Source of the DNA: Ferrovaceae bacterium
GTDB taxonomy: Bacteria > Pseudomonadota > Gammaproteobacteria > Burkholderiales > Ferrovaceae
Length of the DNA: 5,930 nt
Direction: 5' to 3'
Assembly: GCA_027457225.1 (NCBI GenBank)
Contig: DAIDTL010000075.1
Span: 1-5,930, forward strand
The notes under the pieces were generated by a model. That model did no database searches. It was not told the DNA's origin and saw nothing but the letters and a program-made list of their open reading frames with translations. Shown here piece after piece: positions 1 through 4,558 of this stretch. Position 1 is the stretch's first letter, and each line of letters begins with the position of its first letter. The position numbers and the translations under genes were made by a program.

Positions 1-100
1 CCGTGATCACGATCGCCACTTCGATGATCCGGTCACGTGAAGGGTCAAGACCGGTCATTTCCATATCGATCCAGATGAGGTGGTTCTTGTCTTGTGCCAT
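1..100 (-). CDS. orn: Oligoribonuclease, N-terminal part (gene runs off the window start)
   Basis: The minus strand from an ATG at 100 reads into a protein beginning MAQDKNHLIWIDMEMTGLDP. This is the start of oligoribonuclease, a DEDDh-family 3'-5' exoribonuclease of the cytoplasm that degrades 2-5 nt RNA remnants, notably dinucleotides such as pGpG. The visible Asp12-x-Glu14 pair is the first of the catalytic metal-binding acidic motifs (Exo I). The remaining motifs lie outside the window, since only 33 codons are present. No strong Shine-Dalgarno sequence precedes the ATG; the start is chosen because it matches the family N-terminus. The gene diverges from the M48 protease with only tens of bases between the start codons, so the promoters must overlap coding sequence. 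The identification is confident despite the truncation, which is only a window edge. Confidence 0.93.
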   Translation of the reverse strand, partial: MAQDKNHLIWIDMEMTGLDPSRDRIIEVAIVIT

Positions 101-159
101 AATTCGCTGCTTTGATCCTGTTTTTTGACCTAATGCTACCTGACGACACCCTTCAATTC

Positions 160-1416
160 ATGAATGCTTCGATGCTGTTTCATCTGATTTTTCTGCTGCT
201 TTTGACGGGCATCACGGGGATTCGGCTGTGGTTGGCTGGCAGGCAGATTCGTCATGTCGGACTTTACCGACAGAGCGTACCACTTGCCTTCCAAGCCCGC
301 ATCCCACTCGAAGACCACCAAAAAGCCGCCGATTACACCTGTGCCAAAACCAGGCTTCGTATGATACACATCCTGACCGACGCCTTGCTACTGTTGGTCT
401 TTACGGAAGGCAGATTGCTGGAAATTCTGGATCAGTGGCTGCTGGGCGCTCTTGGTAACGGCTGGTCGCATGATCTGGCGCTTGGCAGCAGTGTGCTGTT
501 GATCGGTGCATTGGTTGACCTGCCTCTTAGCCTTTACGGTACTTTTGGAGTGGAAGCGCGTTTTGGCTTCAATCGCGTGACACCTCGGCTGTTTTTGGGG
601 GACCTGCTGAGCGAATCCCTGATTACCGTAGGCCTGGGTGCGCCGGTATTTCTGGCTGCGGTCTGGATGATGAACTCGCTGGGAAGCCTCTGGTGGCTAT
701 GGGCCTGGGCCGCATGGATGGTCTTCAACGTCGTATTGCTGACACTCTACCCCACCCTGATTGCCCCTCTGTTCAACCGATTTACCCCATTGCCTCCGGG
801 GGACTTACGTCAACGGGTAGAGGCTCTGCTGAAGCGTTGCGGCTTCCGCTCCAGCGGATTATTCGTGATGGATGGGTCGAAACGCTCGAATCACGGAAAT
901 GCCTACTTTACGGGTTTTGGCAAAAGCAAACGGGTTGTTTTTTTTGACACCCTTCTGGAACGTCTTGAACCTGCTGAAACCGAGGCTGTGCTGGCTCATG
1001 AATTGGGGCACTATCACTGCAAACACATCATCCAGCGCATCATCGTCCTGTTTGGACTGAGCCTGATATTTTTGGGGCTCTTGGGATGGCTCAAGGAGGC
1101 CCCCTGGTTCTATCTTGGCCTGGGTGTCACGACACCGAGTACCGCTGTCGCGCTGATCCTGTTCATACTGGTGATTCCCGTATTCAGTTTTCCGCTTCAA
1201 CCTCTGATGAGCTTCTATTCCCGCAAGCATGAATTCGAAGCAGATGCTTATGCGGCGCGCCATTCCCCGGCAGAAAAACTGATAAGCGCATTGGTCAAGC
1301 TGTATCAGGATAACGCCTCAACGCTCACCCCAGACCCTCTGCATTCAGCCGTATATGATTCGCACCCTCCGGCTGCGCTGCGCATTGCCCGTCTGGAATC
1401 TCTGCAGATCGCGTGA
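160..1416 (+). CDS. M48-family zinc metalloprotease, Ste24 / CAAX-prenyl-protease type membrane protein
   Basis: This is a multi-spanning inner-membrane zinc protease of the M48 family, subgroup Ste24. The zinc site is His-Glu-Leu-Gly-His at residues 280-284, counted from the ATG at 160. The likely third ligand is Glu358 in a Glu-Phe-Glu-Ala-Asp motif near the C-terminus. Before the zinc site, residues 238-250 carry the Asp-Gly-Ser-Lys-Arg ... Asn-Ala-Tyr-Phe block typical of Ste24 proteins. Hydrophobic segments lie at the N-terminus, before residue 230, and between the two zinc motifs. The start is uncertain: the frame is open from a TTG at 112, with ATGs at 133, 160 and 172, none with a good Shine-Dalgarno. 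The starts at 160 (418 residues) or 172 fit the family N-terminus, which opens directly with a membrane helix. Bacteria lack the yeast a-factor pathway, so the natural substrate is unknown; membrane-protein quality control is a plausible role. The stop overlaps the rsgA start by four bases. Confidence 0.9.
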   Translation: MNASMLFHLIFLLLLTGITGIRLWLAGRQIRHVGLYRQSVPLAFQARIPLEDHQKAADYTCAKTRLRMIHILTDALLLLVFTEGRLLEILDQWLLGALGNGWSHDLALGSSVLLIGALVDLPLSLYGTFGVEARFGFNRVTPRLFLGDLLSESLITVGLGAPVFLAAVWMMNSLGSLWWLWAWAAWMVFNVVLLTLYPTLIAPLFNRFTPLPPGDLRQRVEALLKRCGFRSSGLFVMDGSKRSNHGNAYFTGFGKSKRVVFFDTLLERLEPAETEAVLAHELGHYHCKHIIQRIIVLFGLSLIFLGLLGWLKEAPWFYLGLGVTTPSTAVALILFILVIPVFSFPLQPLMSFYSRKHEFEADAYAARHSPAEKLISALVKLYQDNASTLTPDPLHSAVYDSHPPAALRIARLESLQIA

Positions 1417-2303
1417 ATCTTTCGCTCACCGGAACTGTCATCGCGGCATTCGGCCGCCACTACGAAGTCGCACTTCCGGACTCGGTACAATCCATAAGCT
1501 GTGTGCGTCGTGGCAAACGCAAGGATGTCGCCTGCGGCGATCAAGTGGACATCCGGCTGACCGGTCCCGGGCAAGGGGTCATTGAAACAGTACATGAACG
1601 TCGCACCCTGTTGTACCGTGCCGATGCCTGGCGCGAGAAACTGCTGGCCGCCAATATGGACCAGGCGTTGGTCGTCGTCGCTCCTGAGCCAACCTACAGC
1701 GACGAACTTCTGACCCGTTGCCTGATTGCTGCGGACGCCGCTGGGGTCGTCCCCATGATCGTTCTCAACAAGATGGACCTGGGGGAAGCTGCAGCCCGAA
1801 CCCTCACAGCGTTGGAATACTACGCCAACCTGGGGTATCCGTTAATTCGACTGAGTGCGCTTGAGGATGTTACGGCCCTGCAACCCATATTGGAAGGACG
1901 AATCAGCATCCTGGTAGGACAGTCCGGGATGGGTAAATCCACCCTGATCAATGCCCTGGTTCCTGACGCCATGGCCCGAACCAATAGCATGTCAACTGCC
2001 CTGGATACCGGCCGGCATACCACCACCGCAGCCCGCTGCTATGCCCTGAATGCGCAAACCGCCCTTATCGATTCTCCCGGGTTACAGGAGTTTGGTCTGG
2101 CCCACTTGAGCTCCAGGGCCATTGAGGGCTACTTCAGGGAATTTTCCGAACTGCTGGGGCAATGTCGTTTCATGGATTGCCAGCACCTAAATGAACCGGA
2201 TTGCGCCCTCAAAAACTGGGCTCTAGGGCATGCACGAAGGGAGTTACGCTTGCGATACCTCACCAACCTGCAACAAGCAAAGCGGCACAAAGCACACGGC
2301 TAG
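1413..2303 (+). CDS. rsgA: Ribosome small subunit-dependent GTPase A (30S biogenesis GTPase)
   Basis: RsgA is a circularly permuted GTPase that checks and releases late 30S subunit precursors, with its GTPase activity stimulated by the 30S particle. The order seen is an OB-fold N-terminal domain (about residues 1-65), then G4 Asn-Lys-Met-Asp (119-122), a G5-like Ser-Ala-Leu (148-150), the G1 P-loop GQSGMGKS (169-176), a G2 region (about 199-207) and G3 Asp-Ser-Pro-Gly (220-223). G4 before G1 is the hallmark of this permuted family. A C-terminal zinc knuckle follows with Cys251, Cys256, His258 and Cys264, in the family spacing C-x4-C-x-H-x5-C. The length of 296 residues is normal for a compact RsgA. 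The start is GTG at 1413, inside the four-base GTGA overlap with the protease stop, which suggests translational coupling. The stop codon interlocks with that of the convergent CobD-like gene. Confidence 0.97.
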   Translation: MNLSLTGTVIAAFGRHYEVALPDSVQSISCVRRGKRKDVACGDQVDIRLTGPGQGVIETVHERRTLLYRADAWREKLLAANMDQALVVVAPEPTYSDELLTRCLIAADAAGVVPMIVLNKMDLGEAAARTLTALEYYANLGYPLIRLSALEDVTALQPILEGRISILVGQSGMGKSTLINALVPDAMARTNSMSTALDTGRHTTTAARCYALNAQTALIDSPGLQEFGLAHLSSRAIEGYFREFSELLGQCRFMDCQHLNEPDCALKNWALGHARRELRLRYLTNLQQAKRHKAHG

Positions 2304-3202
2304 CCGCCCACCTTTGCCGCAATGGTCATTAAGGCGATGATCAATAGCCAAAGCACCAGGGTCCGCCAGATCATCCCCTCGGCACTGCGTAAATGATCCA
2401 TGTCGGGAAATTCCCCCACCCCCAGTTCCAGCCCGCCGTAGAGTCTGTTGGGCGAGGAAGAGTCCCCCAATCGAATCCCGAGGGCACCGGCAGCACTGGC
2501 GAGGACAATGCGTAGGGCCACACGATTTCCTGAGGCCTGGGTGCGCCAACAGAACAAGGAGTCTTCAAAGTTTCCCACGATAGCAAATGCCAGTGCGGTC
2601 ATACGCAGTGGCAGCCAGTCTAGCCAGTAAAATGCGGCACTGGAAAAATGTCCGAAATCGGTTTTGGTATCCAAACCCCAGACCCGATTGAGACGCATGG
2701 CCATCAGATAAAGCAGCGCCCCGGTGGGTCCGGGCAAGATGCAGTACCAGAACAACACCCCAAACAGGTGCGTATGGATGTCTATGATCGCAAGCTCGAT
2801 CCCTCGGGCAACCAACTCTGCAAGTTCTGGGGAGGACGGTTCTGAAAAACCCAAACGTTCGGCGACCCGGTCCCGCTGGTCGTGACGCAAGTCTCCTTGC
2901 AATGTAGACAGGCGATTAAGGATCGATCTGAAGTCAAGAACCAGGGTTAAAACCAGCACATCGAGGATCCATCCAAGTCCCACGCCCAACCAACTCAACA
3001 ATATATTGAGGGTGCCAAACGCGAGGAGTATCGGGATTACCGCAAAAAACCAGGCGACGATGCCGTGGTGGCGCTCTCCTGAATTGAACAGATCGTCCAG
3101 GCTACTGGCATAGCGGTCAAAAAGTGCGAATACCCTAGCTTGGCTGGAGGCAGACCGATATTGTTCCAGTAACAATGCAATCAGTATTGAAAAGAAGTTC
3201 AT
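2300..3202 (-). CDS. CobD/CbiB-like (AmpE-like) integral membrane protein
   Basis: This 300-residue membrane protein resembles the CobD/CbiB-like family widespread in Betaproteobacteria. Recognisable parts are the N-terminal MNFFSILIALLLEQ segment, a conserved Pro-Gly-Pro-Thr-Gly-Ala-Leu-Leu-Tyr block (157-165), and an LDW-plus-Gly-Asn-Phe-Glu-Asp block (about 194-214). Hydrophobic stretches lie at about 1-12, 48-90, 135-168, 200-211 and 280-297. True CbiB/CobD is the membrane enzyme joining aminopropanol (phosphate) to adenosylcobyric acid in B12 synthesis. AmpE is a related inner-membrane protein linked to beta-lactamase induction. No cobalamin or ampD gene lies in the window, so a B12 role is not supported by context. 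The frame is open back to an ATG at 3280, but those extra 26 codons run through the upstream terminator hairpin, so the ATG at 3202 is chosen because it gives the family N-terminus. No strong Shine-Dalgarno is seen. The stop shares CTAG with rsgA. Confidence 0.82.
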   Translation of the reverse strand: MNFFSILIALLLEQYRSASSQARVFALFDRYASSLDDLFNSGERHHGIVAWFFAVIPILLAFGTLNILLSWLGVGLGWILDVLVLTLVLDFRSILNRLSTLQGDLRHDQRDRVAERLGFSEPSSPELAELVARGIELAIIDIHTHLFGVLFWYCILPGPTGALLYLMAMRLNRVWGLDTKTDFGHFSSAAFYWLDWLPLRMTALAFAIVGNFEDSLFCWRTQASGNRVALRIVLASAAGALGIRLGDSSSPNRLYGGLELGVGEFPDMDHLRSAEGMIWRTLVLWLLIIALMTIAAKVGG

Positions 3203-3222
3203 GGTCGTGATCTGCGGCTGAA

Positions 3223-3251
3223 TTTTGTGGAGGTTAACACAATCCACAAAA
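3223..3251. repeat. 9-bp perfect inverted repeat upstream of the CobD-like gene
   Basis: TTTTGTGGA (3223-3231) and TCCACAAAA (3243-3251) are exact reverse complements separated by 11 bases that contain the palindrome GTTAAC. The repeat lies about 20 bases upstream of the CobD-like start codon and overlaps the U-tract side of the preceding terminator. It could be an operator, a 5'-UTR hairpin or a backup hairpin for the terminator. No transcription-factor family is recognised from the sequence. Confidence 0.5.
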
Positions 3252-3272
3252 AAAACGGGGGTCGCCCCCCGT
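3247..3272 (-). terminator. Intrinsic (rho-independent) terminator of the gene at 3281-4315
   Basis: Read on the minus strand, ACGGGGG pairs with CCCCCGT in a perfect 7-bp stem closed by a GCGA (GNRA-type) tetraloop. A run of T residues reaching 3248 follows at once. It starts nine bases after the TGA stop at 3281-3283 of the upstream minus-strand gene, the ideal place for its terminator. It precedes the CobD-like gene, so that gene needs either read-through or its own promoter in the roughly 45 bases that remain. Confidence 0.88.
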
Positions 3273-3280
3273 CGGTTCAT

Positions 3281-4315
3281 TCAGGCCGACAGTTTCCTGG
3301 CGCTCCATATCTTTTTTTTGTACTTGCCCGACCCTACCGGGACCAGTCCGATATTGAAGACTTCCACCCGATCACCGATATTGACCTGTTCACGCAGTAA
3401 TGCCCGTTGCAGATCAACACCGATGTGCCGAATGGTCCGTACCTCATCTTCCACTTCCGCAAAAAAAGTGCGGTACTTGCGACCTGACGGATCGGTACGC
3501 TCAACATAGCCGGTTTTGCGTAGCACACCGCTATGAGAACTTACCACCGGGGGCTTGACCATGTTGGGGTATTGCTTTTCCTGACAGGCTAGCGGCACCT
3601 TACGCGCAGCATCTTCTGTCCGGATTTCCTCCATGGTTCGTTCGATGGTTTTGCGACGCTTTTGCAAATCCGTCAGCTCGTGTTCTGGTGCGGCACAGGG
3701 GGAAAGAAGCCGCCACGGCCTTTTATTCAGGAGGTTTTCAGGAATCTCCTCCTCGATCAGTGCCACCGCATCCTCCAATGTTTTCTCCATCAGTCGTATC
3801 GCCCGCAAATCCTGAAGCGATTCAAATTCCAGAAGTTCATCAGGCAAGACGATGCGCCCCCATAACCTGGGCTTGATTCCCTTAGTCCGGGCTGCAACCC
3901 TGATTCTGGCCACCTGTTCGCCTGCGCGCGTACGCAAGCGCCGGACAACATACGCCCCATATTTGCGCAGAAGGCTTTTGTAATCCAGCCAGATGGCACG
4001 AACGACCCGTGAATCACGTCGATAAAAATGGCATACCACATTGAATCCCTCGCCATATCGAATCAGCACCTGGCCACCCAAAAAATCCGCGTCAGGCACA
4101 GGTACCAGACGCTCTGGTGCCTGTACTCCGGTCGGTTCCACCGCAGCTTCGGGTTGTGCCAGCGCTGGAAGCGCCAGAGGGTGTTGTATGGCTTCGGCAG
4201 CCATTTGTTCCCCCCAACGTTCCGGCGTCACCCTCTCGCTGAAATGGTGTTTGAGCAGCATTCCCAGAAACACTACACTGCGAAACATCCCTTGAACCAG
4301 ATCAAATATGATCAT
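3281..4315 (-). CDS. Uncharacterised membrane-anchored protein with a relaxase-tail-like C-terminal module
   Basis: I do not recognise this 344-residue protein as a whole. Residues 1-22 are hydrophobic and could be a signal anchor. Residues 45-75 are a Pro/Ala-rich linker. Residues 95-150 form a strongly basic region with many Arg and Lys, a plausible nucleic-acid or phospholipid contact. Residues 158-192 are acidic and helical, and 213-240 are charged with coiled-coil character. The C-terminus (262-343) contains Gly-Val-Asp-Leu-Gln-Arg-Ala-Leu (299-306), Ile-Gly-Asp (313-315), a Val-Pro-Val and a final Lys/Trp-rich strand. By recollection this order resembles a module at the end of conjugative relaxases and plasmid primases; the resemblance is an inference. 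The frame extends to an ATG at 4375, but the ATG at 4315 has GGAGG (4327-4323) seven bases upstream and is preferred; a GTG at 4318 is also possible. A strong terminator follows. No relaxase or replication catalytic motif is visible. Confidence 0.85.
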   Translation of the reverse strand: MIIFDLVQGMFRSVVFLGMLLKHHFSERVTPERWGEQMAAEAIQHPLALPALAQPEAAVEPTGVQAPERLVPVPDADFLGGQVLIRYGEGFNVVCHFYRRDSRVVRAIWLDYKSLLRKYGAYVVRRLRTRAGEQVARIRVAARTKGIKPRLWGRIVLPDELLEFESLQDLRAIRLMEKTLEDAVALIEEEIPENLLNKRPWRLLSPCAAPEHELTDLQKRRKTIERTMEEIRTEDAARKVPLACQEKQYPNMVKPPVVSSHSGVLRKTGYVERTDPSGRKYRTFFAEVEDEVRTIRHIGVDLQRALLREQVNIGDRVEVFNIGLVPVGSGKYKKKIWSARKLSA

Positions 4316-4320
4316 CACAT

Positions 4321-4328
4321 GCCCTCCA
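4321..4328 (-). promoter_or_regulatory. Strong ribosome binding site that fixes the start at 4315
   Basis: The minus strand reads TGGAGGGC, a near-consensus Shine-Dalgarno. GGAGG at 4327-4323 leaves seven bases before the ATG at 4315. It is the best ribosome binding site in the window and excludes the longer start at 4375. It directly follows seven T residues and lies 11 bases after a complementary CCTCC. Confidence 0.8.
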
Positions 4329-4386
4329 AAAAAATACCGGAGGCTTGCGATGACCCGCCTGACGGCGAGATGCATGCCGTCCGGCG
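4322..4386 (-). promoter_or_regulatory. Possible structured mRNA leader with alternative pairings
   Basis: On the minus strand three segments can pair in competing ways. Segment 1 (4386-4376, CGCCGGACGGC) pairs with segment 2 (4366-4356, GCCGTCAGGCG) as ten base pairs around one mismatch, with a nine-base loop. The last nine bases of segment 1 can instead pair with segment 3 (4344-4337, GCCTCCGG) with one bulged base, giving an eight-pair stem followed by TA and seven T residues, which looks like a terminator. Segment 3 also contains CCTCC, which can pair with the GGAGG ribosome binding site across an 11-base loop. The pairings are visible in the sequence; a regulatory role is inferred and matches no riboswitch class I know. 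Confidence 0.35.
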
Positions 4387-4397
4387 ATGATGTACTG

Positions 4398-4428
4398 CTT
4401 GTTGATCATGGAGGACTTGCGCAACAAG
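4398..4428. repeat. Inverted repeat with a nested TTGCGCAA palindrome
   Basis: CTTGTTG (4398-4404) and CAACAAG (4422-4428) are exact 7-bp inverted copies 17 bases apart. The right arm overlaps the perfect 8-bp palindrome TTGCGCAA (4417-4424). They lie between the divergent gene at 3281-4315 and mnmC, a normal place for an operator. Short dyads like these also arise by chance. Confidence 0.3.
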
Positions 4429-4486
4429 ACCACCATGGCACCCCGTAAGAGTTCAAGGACAAAATCCTTTATGCCCCATCACTGTA

Positions 4487-4515
4487 GCGACAAAAAATTG
4501 CTCATGCGCTATAAA
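4487..4515 (+). promoter_or_regulatory. Candidate sigma-70 promoter for mnmC
   Basis: A -35-like GCGACA (4487-4492, four of six consensus matches) and a -10 TATAAA (4510-4515, five of six) are separated by 17 bases. Transcription would start near 4522. That leaves out the in-frame ATG at 4520 and keeps those at 4529, 4532 and 4559. No extended -10 or UP element is obvious. This is the best promoter-like match in the gap, judged by eye only. Confidence 0.38.
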
Positions 4516-4558
4516 ACAAATGAATGTCATGATGCTTGTCGGACAGTACAATGCGCGG

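Noticed and set aside
112..159. TTG (112) and ATG (133) starts for the M48 protease
   Set aside because: They have no Shine-Dalgarno and add residues ahead of the first membrane helix that the family normally lacks. The ATG at 133 cannot be fully excluded.
859..1263. A 134-codon minus-strand frame inside the M48 protease
   Set aside because: It is opposite conserved zinc-site coding sequence and shows no family motif, so it is a shadow frame.
4316..4375. A 20-codon N-terminal extension of the uncharacterised minus-strand gene
   Set aside because: The ATG at 4375 has no good ribosome binding site, whereas the ATG at 4315 has GGAGG at ideal spacing; the extension runs through the structured leader.
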